Below are positions 41,558 to 49,080 of a stretch of DNA of 64,000 bases, piece after piece. The notes under the pieces are model-generated. The model searched no databases. It was given only the letters and a program-made list of their open reading frames with translations, and was not told where the DNA came from. This DNA comes from CADEDH01 sp965216205 (lineage in GTDB: Bacteria; Actinomycetota; Acidimicrobiia; Acidimicrobiales; SZUA-35). Both the position numbers and the translations under genes were made by a program. How positions within the stretch are numbered: the stretch's first letter is position 1; each line of letters starts with the position of its first letter. The DNA is taken from contig OZ244139.1 of assembly GCA_965216205.1 (NCBI GenBank), forward strand, positions 6,200,001 through 6,264,000, written 5' to 3'.

Positions 41558-41728
41558 ATGACCTACGAAGCGCCCGCGATTCGAGAGCTCGGCAGCGTCC
41601 AGGACCTGACCAGCGGGAGCAACCCCTTCGTCTGGGCGGACTTCCTCGTCGTGGTCGGTGATCACGGCGTCAGTGTCTCGGTCGATCCGGACGGTGACCC
41701 CGGCTACGACATCGTCTACGGCAGCTGA
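41558..41728 (+). CDS. Lasso peptide precursor (A)
   Basis: 56 residues, ATG nine bases after GGAGAGGG. The leader MTYEAPAIRELGSVQDLTS fits the actinobacterial lasso rule Y-x-x-P-x-(L/I)-x-x-L-G-x4-L-T: Y3, P6, I8, L11, G12, T18. T18 at position -2 places the cut after S19. The core would be residues 20-56, 37 residues, starting with G20; the first acidic residue is D28, core position 9, giving a nine-residue G1-D9 macrolactam ring (GSNPFVWAD). The tail is long and acidic (DPDGDPGYDIVYGS) and ends in Ser, the residue phosphorylated in paeninodin-type peptides. Matching genes for every processing step follow within 6 kb. The gene is convergent with the exporter. A 37-residue core is long for a lasso peptide, so further trimming or an unthreaded tail is possible. 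Confidence 0.85.
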   Translation: MTYEAPAIRELGSVQDLTSGSNPFVWADFLVVVGDHGVSVSVDPDGDPGYDIVYGS

Positions 41729-41805
41729 CACGAACCGCACGATCGGGGGCCGATGTTCCCTGCTTCGGCGGGGCCAGTGGGACCCAATCCCGCCAGCCGT
41801 GCTGG

Positions 41806-43692
41806 TCAGAAACCGTACCGGGCCGCCTGGACCTCGAACAGCTCCCGGTACAGCCCGCCCGCCTCCATCAGTTCGTCATGCTGACCCATCTCGACGACCG
41901 CACCGTGGTCGAGGACCACGACCACGTCGGCCGAACGGACGGTCGCGAAGCGGTGCGACACGAAGAGCACCATCCGATCGGTGCACAAGGAGTGCAACAG
42001 GTCGAAGAGCTCCGCCTCGGCCCTGGGGTCGAGTGACGCCGACGGCTCATCGAGAACGAGGATCGGGGCGTCACGGAAGAGGGCACGGGCGATCGCGAGC
42101 CGCTGCCACTGTCCGACCGACAGATCGATCCCGTCCGTGTACATCTTGCCGAGTCGAACATCGAGGCCCGCGTCGTGGGCTTCGACCAGCTCCCCAAGGC
42201 CGACCTCCTCGATCGCCTTCATGATGCCGACCTCGTCGTTCATGCGGGTGACGTCGCCGAGCCCGACCACCTGCCGCAACGTCAGCATGTAGGGGAGGTA
42301 GTCCTGGAAGACGGGCGCAATCTGCGATCTGACCAACTCCGGGTCACACGTCGCGATGTCGACGCCGTCCCAGCGAACAGCTCCCCGCTCGATTGGCAAC
42401 AGGCCACAGATCAACTTCGACAAAGTCGTCTTGCCGGAGCCGTTCGCTCCGACAACAGCGATGATCTGCCCGCGACGCATCTCGAACGAGACCGACCGCA
42501 CGGCATCCTCCGTACTGCCCGGATATCGGTAGCTCAGCGCGTCAGCTGCGACGATGTCGGGCGGCGTCGGCGGCGCATTCGTGGGCCGTGCCCTGCGCAG
42601 CAACGGAAGCTCGTCTCGGAAACGCTGGAAGTCACGCATGAACGTGATGCCACTGTGGATTCCGCTGAACGCGCTCCCGGCGCCCCGCAACCTGCTGGAG
42701 AGCTGCTGCAGGCCGACGACGGCGACAGCGGCATCGCCCAACGACAGCGAACCTCGCGCCGCGAGCGCAACGGCCACCGACAGCGTGCCGATCAGAACAG
42801 CGGTCGTCACGCTCGACCCGACACCGCTCAGCAGCAGTCGGCGGCGGACCAGGATACGCAGCCGGCTCAGCCGCACGTCCCAGTTCTCGGAGTGCCACCC
42901 CCGCAACTTCCCGCGCAGCCCGTAGGCGCGGGTCTCGGTGGCCGCCTCCCGCGCGGTGAGAAGGAACTCGAGATACGACCGTTCGCGCTGCAACTCGGTC
43001 AGGCTTCGCTCCAGCTCGTAGCGTTCCCGATTGTTGCGAAGGTTCACGTAGGCGATCGGCAGATAGCCCGCGATCGATATCGGCACCAGTATCGGAGCCA
43101 CTGCGACGAGCACCAGCACGACACCCAACGCGATCATCAGGGTCGACACGATGTTGACCAACCCGAACACGATCTGCGACGAACGGCCACTGGCGCCGGC
43201 GGCAGCCAAGCGAAATCGGTTGTGGAACTCAGGCTGCTCGAAGTCCTCCAAGCTCACCTCGGTGGCCACGTCGATGATGTCGTTCATGGCCTTGCGCTGC
43301 GCTTCCTCGCCGAGGGGAACCCGCAACTCGGTGGCCAACGCCTGGCTCATCGCCGATGCCAGGAGCAGCACACCGAGCGCAACCAGCCTCGGAACCAGGT
43401 CGGCAGTTGACACCTCGTCCGATCCGGCGAGCAGGTTGAGCAGGCTCCGGCCCACCAGGAGCTGCCCGGCCAGCGCCAACGACGTCGTTGCGGTGGCGGC
43501 CAGGATGACGAGAAGGCTTCCACGGCCCGAGGTCCAGACCAGCGTCCAGGCGAGGCGAAGGACTCGCAGGCTCGAAACGTGGCCCTGCGCGCCATCGCTG
43601 CCCGATTCCGCCGCGCCCGGCGTTCGCTCGAGCGGTGTGGGCGCACCGCGGCGAACCGCCACGGCCTCGAGGTCACCGCGTCCTTCAGCCAC
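41806..43692 (-). CDS. Lasso peptide ABC exporter (D)
   Basis: About 628 residues, a fused permease and ATPase half-transporter. Membrane helices include LLVILAATATTSLALAGQLL, LVALGVLLLASAMSQALA and a pair around IALGVVLVLVAVAPILVPIS. The ATPase has Walker A VGANGSGKTTLSKLI, signature LSVGQWQRLAIARAL, Walker B ILVLDEPSASLD and the switch FVSHRFATVR. It would act as a homodimer to export the mature peptide and thereby protect the producer, the usual role of lasso D proteins. The GTG at 43692 overlaps the cyclase stop (GTGGCTGA), which argues for coupling; a GTG at 43722 is the alternative. No peptidase domain is fused, in keeping with a separate B2 leader peptidase. Confidence 0.88.
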   Translation of the reverse strand: MAEGRGDLEAVAVRRGAPTPLERTPGAAESGSDGAQGHVSSLRVLRLAWTLVWTSGRGSLLVILAATATTSLALAGQLLVGRSLLNLLAGSDEVSTADLVPRLVALGVLLLASAMSQALATELRVPLGEEAQRKAMNDIIDVATEVSLEDFEQPEFHNRFRLAAAGASGRSSQIVFGLVNIVSTLMIALGVVLVLVAVAPILVPISIAGYLPIAYVNLRNNRERYELERSLTELQRERSYLEFLLTAREAATETRAYGLRGKLRGWHSENWDVRLSRLRILVRRRLLLSGVGSSVTTAVLIGTLSVAVALAARGSLSLGDAAVAVVGLQQLSSRLRGAGSAFSGIHSGITFMRDFQRFRDELPLLRRARPTNAPPTPPDIVAADALSYRYPGSTEDAVRSVSFEMRRGQIIAVVGANGSGKTTLSKLICGLLPIERGAVRWDGVDIATCDPELVRSQIAPVFQDYLPYMLTLRQVVGLGDVTRMNDEVGIMKAIEEVGLGELVEAHDAGLDVRLGKMYTDGIDLSVGQWQRLAIARALFRDAPILVLDEPSASLDPRAEAELFDLLHSLCTDRMVLFVSHRFATVRSADVVVVLDHGAVVEMGQHDELMEAGGLYRELFEVQAARYGF

Positions 43693-44854
43693 CAGAACCC
43701 GATGATCTCGCCGCTGCCCCACCGCTCGACTCGACCGCCTGGCTCGCCAGCCACGCGGCCTGGAGCAGTGGGAAGGTCAGGCCCGACGGTCGCTCGGACA
43801 GCCATTCTGCCCGCAGCGCCGTGGCGTCGACGAGCTCGTCGTCCAGCCCACGACCCGACCACGATTCGGCGAAGGCCCTCGATCGGTCACCGAGGAACGC
43901 CTGGTCGAAAAAGGCCTTGGTCGGTCGAGCGAGCACCCTGTCCGGAAGCAGATCGCCGACGAGGAGGCGCAACACCTCGCGTCGCCTCCCCAGGCCAAAA
44001 ACGCCCGCCTGGCCCGCCAACGCACCCACGAAGGTCTCGTCGAGGATTGGGCTCGACAGCATGACGTCGCGATGCTGGGCGAGAACCGTCCGATTCCGGG
44101 CCAACAATGTGCTTCCCCTGGCTCTCGCCACCGCCCGGACACTCGCAGCGAACGGCAGCGGCCGCGACCGCTCGAACGACGCGTAGCCCGCACGAAGCGC
44201 ATCGCGCGCCTGCCCTCGGAGCCATGGGGACGGTTGTGGCCGTCCCTGCCGACGCTGGTGAGCGATCCGAAGACGAGGAGGAGCGAGCGCATAGGCCACC
44301 GACTTCGCCTCGGTGAGGCCGGAGATCCTCTTGCGTCGGCGAGCCCTCGCCACGGGGTGGATCCGATGCGCCTCAGAACCGAGGATCTCGTCGCCACCCT
44401 CACCGGTCAGAAGTGAGCCCCCAGCGGCGAAGGCGAGAAACGGTTGGTCGACATGAATCATCGCCGACCAGATGACGCCATGCGCTCGAAGGAGCGGAGC
44501 GGCGAGCGGGCCGATGAGATCGAGCTCGTCACCGAAGTGGAACCGCTGCCAGTCGTCGATCTCGAGATGCGAGATGACCAGTTCCTGCCAACTCGTTTCC
44601 TGGGAGCGCGACGCCCCGGGAAAGGCGGCGGTGATGGGAATCGGATCGGGCAGGCCTTCCCGGCGAGCCACGTGGGTGGCGACGGCCAAGATCATCGAGG
44701 AATCCCGGCCGCCCGAGAACATGACACCGCACGGCGGCCGCCGCAGCGAGCGAAGGACGACGTCCTCTAGAGCGGCTCGCGGGTCGACGTCACGCAAGAC
44801 GGGCAGTGGTGCCTCGGCGGAGGGCCCGAAGACCCATCCAAGTGCGATCTCCAT
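43685..44854 (-). CDS. Lasso cyclase (C), asparagine-synthetase-like, no glutaminase domain
   Basis: 389 residues. The ATP-binding PP-loop SGGRDSS lies at residues 47-53, and FLAFAAGGSLLTGEGGDEIL follows with the GEG-S/G-DE motif of the AsnB synthetase domain. Lasso cyclases activate the ring Asp/Glu side chain as an acyl-adenylate, and the Gly1 amine attacks it. Typical cyclases are 500-600 residues with a degenerate N-terminal Ntn-hydrolase domain; here only ~46 residues precede the PP-loop, and the divergent B1 gene leaves no room for more. The ATG at 44854 has CACTCT five bases upstream. The frame stays open to 44983 but that part overlaps the promoter region and B1. It is the first gene of the minus-strand pair with the exporter. 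Confidence 0.88.
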   Translation of the reverse strand: MEIALGWVFGPSAEAPLPVLRDVDPRAALEDVVLRSLRRPPCGVMFSGGRDSSMILAVATHVARREGLPDPIPITAAFPGASRSQETSWQELVISHLEIDDWQRFHFGDELDLIGPLAAPLLRAHGVIWSAMIHVDQPFLAFAAGGSLLTGEGGDEILGSEAHRIHPVARARRRKRISGLTEAKSVAYALAPPRLRIAHQRRQGRPQPSPWLRGQARDALRAGYASFERSRPLPFAASVRAVARARGSTLLARNRTVLAQHRDVMLSSPILDETFVGALAGQAGVFGLGRRREVLRLLVGDLLPDRVLARPTKAFFDQAFLGDRSRAFAESWSGRGLDDELVDATALRAEWLSERPSGLTFPLLQAAWLASQAVESSGGAAARSSGSGG

Positions 44855-44957
44855 AGGGGAGAGTGCATAGAGGCTGCCACGGTGCACCAAGCTACGGTAC
44901 CAGGAGGGGAAACCTCCCTCGGAGGGTCGACGCGGTCGAGAAGGGGCGGAGCGGAAC

Positions 44958-45212
44958 GTGCAGCTGCGGAGCAAAGACCTCACCTGGCACGTCGTCGGCG
45001 ACGAACTCGTCGTCCTCGACCTCGAGGGCTCGGTCTACCTCAGCATCAACGGGAGCGGACGTCTCCTCTGGGAGCGGTTGGCGGAGTCCTCCACTGTCGA
45101 CGATCTGATCGGATGCCTCGTCGAGAACTTCGATGTCGATGGCTCGACCGCCGAGCAGGACGTCGCCTCCTTCCTCGCTGATCTGCAGAGCCGCGGCCTC
45201 CTGCTCGACTAG
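44958..45212 (+). CDS. Lasso B1 protein, RiPP recognition element (PqqD-like)
   Basis: 84 residues, PqqD-type RRE. The fold pattern is three short strands (LTWHVVGDELVVLDLEGSVY) and three helices (GSGRLLWERLAESSTVDDLI, then DVASFLADLQSRG). It binds the leader of the precursor and presents it to the B2 peptidase; in lasso leaders the Y-x-x-P-x-L/I part is the docking site, and that is intact in the precursor here. GTG start with GGAG six bases upstream. The region 44855-44957 between it and the cyclase must hold the divergent promoters. The B2 ATG follows seven bases after its stop. Confidence 0.9.
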   Translation: MQLRSKDLTWHVVGDELVVLDLEGSVYLSINGSGRLLWERLAESSTVDDLIGCLVENFDVDGSTAEQDVASFLADLQSRGLLLD

Positions 45213-45219
45213 CGCCGCC

Positions 45220-45738
45220 ATGTCGCCAGCTGCGCAACGAGCGAGCACACCCGCAGACCTCGCTCGCCGGCTGGGTGGGTTCCCGCTCCGGGACCTCACC
45301 ACGACACTTCACGCAGCCGTCTTGCTGGTGGTCGTGGAGATCGCGATCCGATGGCGCTCGCCCGCCGAGGTGGGCCGCCACCTGGGCTGCCCGATCGTCA
45401 CGAGAGCAGCGGATCGAGCGGCGCAACGAGTCCGCGATGACGAACTGCCGGAGAGGACGATCCGCCAGCTGAGATGTGCACGACGTGTCGCGAGGTCGTG
45501 GCCCTTCAGCGCCGGCCCATGTCTACGACAAGCATTGGTGGGTGGCCACCTCATCCGGCGCCACAAGCCGGTCGTTCGAATCGGTATGGACCCGTCCGCC
45601 AGGAATCTCGCCGCTCACGCCTGGCTCGAGGTCGACGGCAGACCGCTGGAGAGCATCGGCCGCTACCTGGTGTTCCAGGATCAGGTTCTGGACGCCGAGC
45701 ACGGTCCCGGCGAGATTGGGCAGGGCATCGAGACATGA
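45220..45738 (+). CDS. Lasso B2 leader peptidase (transglutaminase-like)
   Basis: 172 residues, transglutaminase-fold cysteine protease. The nucleophile is C101 in AGPCLRQAL, followed by H133 in AAHAWLEVDG and D139 in the same segment, the Cys-His-Asp order of lasso B2 enzymes. It cuts the leader after Thr(-2)-x(-1), freeing the Gly1 amine for cyclisation, and works with B1. A hydrophobic segment (TTLHAAVLLVVVEIAI) near the N-terminus is common in the family. The stop overlaps the kinase start (ATGA). The sequence agrees with a split B1/B2 system, usual in actinobacteria and Firmicutes, unlike the fused B protein of proteobacteria. Confidence 0.9.
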   Translation: MSPAAQRASTPADLARRLGGFPLRDLTTTLHAAVLLVVVEIAIRWRSPAEVGRHLGCPIVTRAADRAAQRVRDDELPERTIRQLRCARRVARSWPFSAGPCLRQALVGGHLIRRHKPVVRIGMDPSARNLAAHAWLEVDGRPLESIGRYLVFQDQVLDAEHGPGEIGQGIET

Positions 45739-46694
45739 GCGGACCCGATCGCTTCCACTATGCGCAATGCGGCCTCCGCATCCGCTCCGAGGTGGAGCTC
45801 GCCTTGCCGGCGCTTCCGGCGGGCAGTTGGGACGTCGACGTGAGCTGGGGGGAGGCCACCGATGCGCCCCCGCCCCCTTCTGGCGAGGCGCCGATCGCCT
45901 CGCTCGGCGCGGGTGGCGACGCCTGGTACGTGGTCGAACGCTGCCGCGACGGCTATCGAGCCTGGTTCCGGGGTTGTGGCGATTTCGTCATCGACGCCGA
46001 CTGCGCGAAGGTGACCGTCTTCCCTCAGGAGGATCGCCCCGATCTCGTCCCCATCGTGCTGGCTGGGACGGTCAGCGCCATCCTCCTCAACCTGCGGGGA
46101 ACAACCGTCCTGCACGCCAGCGCCGTTGCCATCGATGACGGGGTGCTGGCCTTCGTCGGACAGTCCGGACGGGGCAAGTCCACGGTCGCTGCGCTCCTGT
46201 GCGTCGCCGGTGCCAAGCTCGTAGCCGACGATCTGCTTGCGATCACCAGTGAAGATCCACCGACCTGTATCGGGGGATCGGATGAGCTCCGCCTACGGGA
46301 GAAGGCGTTCGAGATCGCTCAGACCGTCACGAACGCCAACGTGCGAAGCACCGCCGATCGACGTCTCGCCTTCGCTCCCGATGCAGTCGGCGACGGGCGC
46401 TGGCCCCTCGGCGGCATCGTCGTTCCATCACCATCTCGTGACCGGCGCTCGCTCACGTTCGACCTGCTCGAGCCGTCGGGAGCCCTGATGACCCTCCTCG
46501 CCTTTCCTCGCGTCCACGGCTGGACCGAGCCTGGTGTGTTGCGTCACGACTTCGCCACACTCAGCCGACTGGTGAACGAGGTTCCGGTTTGGAACGCCAC
46601 CATTCCGTGGGGACCGCCGTTCAGCCCGCAGATCGCCACCGAGATGGCCCAGCTAGTGCAGCGGGAGACCGCCGCCCCGGCCGACCGTCGATGA
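45735..46694 (+). CDS. HPr-kinase-like lasso peptide kinase
   Basis: 319 residues. The C-terminal half is an HPr kinase/phosphorylase-like fold: TTVLHASAVAI leads into the P-loop FVGQSGRGKST (K148, S149), then LVADDLLAI, where HPr kinases have catalytic acidic residues. In the paeninodin cluster a kinase of this kind phosphorylates the C-terminal Ser of the precursor. The precursor here ends in Gly-Ser, so the same reaction is likely. The N-terminal ~110 residues (CGLRIRSEVELALPALPAG onwards) are specific to this group and may bind the peptide. The ATG overlaps the B2 stop and the stop overlaps the next ATG (ATGA each time), so it belongs to the same translational unit. Confidence 0.85.
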   Translation: MSGPDRFHYAQCGLRIRSEVELALPALPAGSWDVDVSWGEATDAPPPPSGEAPIASLGAGGDAWYVVERCRDGYRAWFRGCGDFVIDADCAKVTVFPQEDRPDLVPIVLAGTVSAILLNLRGTTVLHASAVAIDDGVLAFVGQSGRGKSTVAALLCVAGAKLVADDLLAITSEDPPTCIGGSDELRLREKAFEIAQTVTNANVRSTADRRLAFAPDAVGDGRWPLGGIVVPSPSRDRRSLTFDLLEPSGALMTLLAFPRVHGWTEPGVLRHDFATLSRLVNEVPVWNATIPWGPPFSPQIATEMAQLVQRETAAPADRR

Positions 46695-47842
46695 GTGCCG
46701 ATGTTGTGGCGCACTCGACCTCGTCGCGCCGCGCCTTGCGCTTCTTCGATCCGTGGTTGGCCGAGAAGCCCTACGGCCCGGACGTGGTCGCCTGCCTGCT
46801 CGTCGGCGCACCGCCGCGGGATGATCCTCGCGTTCCCGACGGCGAGCTGAGCCAGTTGGCGGAACGGGTCCGTCGCCACCGCCTCGAGCCGCAGTTCATC
46901 GAGGCTGCACAGCGAGGTTGGCTTGGGCTCAACCCCGACCAACAGGCCAGGATCGCCCGTTGCTCGATCGGGCTGGCCTTGTTCGGGCTCGAGTTGGAAC
47001 GTCTGCTGATCACCTCGGGCTCGATCCTGAACAAGGCTGGCATCGATTTCCTGGTGCTGAAAGGGATGGCGACCCGCCAGCTCGACCATCCTCCCGGGAC
47101 CCTGCGGCAAGCTGCCGACGTCGATCTCCTTGTACGCGAGGCGGCGTACCAGGAGGCCGGCAACGCCCTCCTCGAAGCAGGATTCTCGCCCCCTGGTGAG
47201 GCGACGACGCTCATGGACAAAGGAGGAGCGTGGCGGCTCCCGAGCGGCCTGTCGGTCGACCTGCACACCAGACCGCACACCGCTGGTCGAGACCTCGGCG
47301 AGTACTGGTGGACCACTGCGGTGGGTTTCGAAGTGGCAGGCAACCGGTTTCGGGCATTGAGCCGGGGTGGCCGTCTCGGCCACGCGGCAAGTCATCTCGC
47401 CCTGTCGTTCCCGAATCATCGGACCCTCTCCTCGCTCGGCGACCTCTACCGGATCGTCAACAGCGCAAGCGACGCCGATCGCCGGGAGGCCGAGCGATTT
47501 CTCGCTGAGGTCGGCGTGAGCGATCTCGTCGCTCGTATCACAGCCCGTTCCGTCGCCGTCGTCGGCGACGAGCGAATCGCCGTCGGCCAGACCGGTGACC
47601 AAGCGCTCGATCGGATCCTCCGTCGAGCGTACGACCGGCCCGATCTGGACACGGTCGCCCTCAAACTTGCGAAAGTGTACGGGATGCCGTGGCCGGGCCG
47701 CCGTCGAGTCCTGAAGAACTGGCTGACCCCGTCCGAGACCTTCTTGGAGGCCGGCGGCTACAAGTCACGTCTGCACCGAATCATCTCCGTCGTTGCGAGG
47801 ACCAGACGTACCTCCGATGCTGGCGGCACGCCCGCCGAGTAG
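46691..47842 (+). CDS. Nucleotidyltransferase-family protein (NTP_transf_5 type), lasso tailoring
   Basis: 383 residues. The core is FLVLKGMATRQL, then TLRQAADVDLLV with the paired Asp residues D143 and D145, matching uncharacterised nucleotidyltransferases of the PF14907 type. Such genes often follow the kinase in paeninodin-like lasso clusters. In pseudomycoidin the equivalent enzyme was reported to attach hexose to the phosphorylated C-terminal Ser; that is from memory and family-level. By analogy it may add a sugar- or nucleotide-type group to the phosphoserine made by the overlapping kinase gene. The gene ends the cluster; 88 bases follow before the DoxX-like gene. Confidence 0.82.
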   Translation: MSADVVAHSTSSRRALRFFDPWLAEKPYGPDVVACLLVGAPPRDDPRVPDGELSQLAERVRRHRLEPQFIEAAQRGWLGLNPDQQARIARCSIGLALFGLELERLLITSGSILNKAGIDFLVLKGMATRQLDHPPGTLRQAADVDLLVREAAYQEAGNALLEAGFSPPGEATTLMDKGGAWRLPSGLSVDLHTRPHTAGRDLGEYWWTTAVGFEVAGNRFRALSRGGRLGHAASHLALSFPNHRTLSSLGDLYRIVNSASDADRREAERFLAEVGVSDLVARITARSVAVVGDERIAVGQTGDQALDRILRRAYDRPDLDTVALKLAKVYGMPWPGRRRVLKNWLTPSETFLEAGGYKSRLHRIISVVARTRRTSDAGGTPAE

Positions 47843-47916
47843 CTCGCCGCTGCGGGAACCCGTCGAACACGGTGCTCGAGGCACGGGCCAGCCGACGCGA
47901 CGAGCACCCGTCGCAC

Positions 47917-47922
47917 TACCGT
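47917..47922 (+). promoter_or_regulatory. -10 hexamer for DoxX-like gene
   Basis: TACCGT, eight bases, then ATG at 47931. It shows that this gene has its own start of transcription and need not belong to the lasso cluster. Confidence 0.4.
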
Positions 47923-47930
47923 CTGGACCC

Positions 47931-48296
47931 ATGGCGGCCATTGCATGGATCAGCGGACTGGTGTTGACGGTCGGCTTCCTCATCACCGGCGGGATGAAGC
48001 TGATCGGCAACGAGATGGCGATCGAGATGGCCGACCGCCTCGGCTACGAGAAGCTCCGTCAGGGGATCGGCGTGGCCGAGATCGCTGGCGCTCTCGGCGT
48101 CTTCATCGGGATCGTCAGCGAGGACCGGAGCCTCGAATGGTTCGGCTTCTTCGCCGCGCTGGGTCTGATCGTGACGATGATCGGCGCGATCCAGTACCAC
48201 CGTCAGGCCGGCGACGGCCCGAAGGACTGGGCCCCCGCGGTGGTCATGGCGGTGATCGCTGCGCTCTACATCGTGGGGATAAGCCAGCGGGACTGA
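47931..48296 (+). CDS. DoxX-like membrane protein
   Basis: 121 residues with four membrane helices: AAIAWISGLVLTVGFLITGG, GVAEIAGALGVFIGIV, WFGFFAALGLIVTMIGAI and APAVVMAVIAALYIVG. The helix 1 end (GGMKLIG) and the Glu in helix 2 (AEIAGALG) are typical DoxX-family features. The function is unsettled; relatives are linked to thiosulfate oxidation or redox homeostasis. It has its own -10 element, lies outside the lasso operon by spacing and has the high GC of the host. Confidence 0.82.
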   Translation: MAAIAWISGLVLTVGFLITGGMKLIGNEMAIEMADRLGYEKLRQGIGVAEIAGALGVFIGIVSEDRSLEWFGFFAALGLIVTMIGAIQYHRQAGDGPKDWAPAVVMAVIAALYIVGISQRD

Positions 48297-48315
48297 CGCC
48301 CGTGGCCCGCCGCCG

Positions 48316-49044
48316 CTAGCCCTTCAGCTCCCGGTCGAACATGGGCTTGATCCGCTCGTAGGACCGGTCGCCCGCCGCCTCGTGGTAGGAGTCGCCGTGG
48401 ACCCCGAACCCGTGGTCGGCACCCTCATGGATCTCGGCCTCGCCCTTCTCCAACGCGTTGGTCGCCTCGATGAGCGGCTTGTTGTCCGACGCAGGCTGCA
48501 TCGTGTCGGCAGACCCGAAGGCGATGTAGAGCGAACCGGTGTAGGGCGGGACGGCGAGGTGGGGCGAGTCGGGATCGTCCGTGGTGCAGAACGACGGGTG
48601 GAGTCCGGCGGCGGCTCGGAACTTGTCGCCCCGGTCGCGGATCGTGCACAGCACCGAGCGGGCGCCGATGCAGTAGCCGATGCAGGCCATCGGTCCGTCA
48701 GCGTCCGCCGCCGATTCCGACGGCAGCCAGTCGAGCACTGCGCCGAGATCCTCGGCCACGTCGGCCTCGCTCGTCTCCATGATGAGGCCGAACATCTTCT
48801 TCATCTCGTCGTCGCTGCGGTCCTTCATCACGTACCACGGCTCGGCCCGGTGATACCGATCGTGGCTGATGACGTAGTAGCCCCACTCGGCGATCCGGGC
48901 CATGGTGTCCTTGGAGCCCTGTTCGAGACCGGGCCCGTGATGGAACGACACCACGACCGGGAACGGCCCGTCCCCGTCCGGTCGCACGGCGTAGACGCCC
49001 ATCGGGCCGCTCGGGGAGTCGATCGTCTCGGTACGTGTCTGCAT
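48316..49044 (-). CDS. Dienelactone hydrolase family protein
   Basis: 242 residues. Alpha/beta hydrolase with a Cys nucleophile in GYCIGAR, as in dienelactone hydrolases, and a late His in EGADHGFGVHGD. The N-terminal half has PFPVVVSFHHGPGLE and WGYYVISHDRYHRAEPWY. Members hydrolyse lactones or esters such as those in chloroaromatic breakdown, but many actinobacterial copies have no known substrate. The ATG at 49044 is preceded by GATAGT at six bases, so 49278 is rejected. It converges with the DoxX-like gene, with only 19 bases between the ends. Confidence 0.88.
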   Translation of the reverse strand: MQTRTETIDSPSGPMGVYAVRPDGDGPFPVVVSFHHGPGLEQGSKDTMARIAEWGYYVISHDRYHRAEPWYVMKDRSDDEMKKMFGLIMETSEADVAEDLGAVLDWLPSESAADADGPMACIGYCIGARSVLCTIRDRGDKFRAAAGLHPSFCTTDDPDSPHLAVPPYTGSLYIAFGSADTMQPASDNKPLIEATNALEKGEAEIHEGADHGFGVHGDSYHEAAGDRSYERIKPMFDRELKG

Positions 49045-49050
49045 CGGGTC

Positions 49051-49056
49051 ACTATC
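49051..49056 (-). promoter_or_regulatory. -10 hexamer, leaderless start of dienelactone hydrolase
   Basis: On the minus strand GATAGT, six bases, then ATG at 49044. Confidence 0.45.
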
Positions 49057-49080
49057 GTCGATCGCGCCCCACGGAACAAC

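Larger units (their letters stand above)
41431..47842. other. Lasso-peptide biosynthetic gene cluster
   Basis: Precursor (A, +), ABC exporter (D, -), cyclase (C, -), then divergent B1, B2, kinase and nucleotidyltransferase (all +, overlapping or nearly so). All parts needed to cut, fold, tailor and export a lasso peptide are present once. GC counted in lines 42181, 43141 and 46261 is 62-65%, against 73% and 77% in lines 3001 and 34681, which hints at acquisition. Boundaries: pgi on the left; the DoxX-like gene on the right looks unrelated. Confidence 0.88.

Noticed and set aside
41428..41661. 77-residue plus-strand frame overlapping the lasso precursor
   Set aside because: Different frame from the precursor, no ribosome site, Arg/Pro-rich; the precursor frame has the leader rule and a good ribosome site.
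41770..41800. Weak hairpin between the precursor and exporter genes
   Set aside because: Only a six-base GGCGGG/CCCGCC stem with a long loop; too weak to call a terminator.
45570..45590. GTTCGAATC-like word resembling a tRNA T-loop
   Set aside because: It lies within the B2 coding region and no acceptor, D or anticodon stems surround it; no tRNA found in the window.
41700..47930. A second lasso precursor in the cluster
   Set aside because: I checked the gaps at 41729-41805, 44855-44957 and 47843-47930 for a short frame with the leader rule and found none.
47931..48296. DoxX-like gene as part of the lasso cluster
   Set aside because: It has its own -10 element, an 88-base gap, and host-like composition; DoxX proteins are not known lasso partners.
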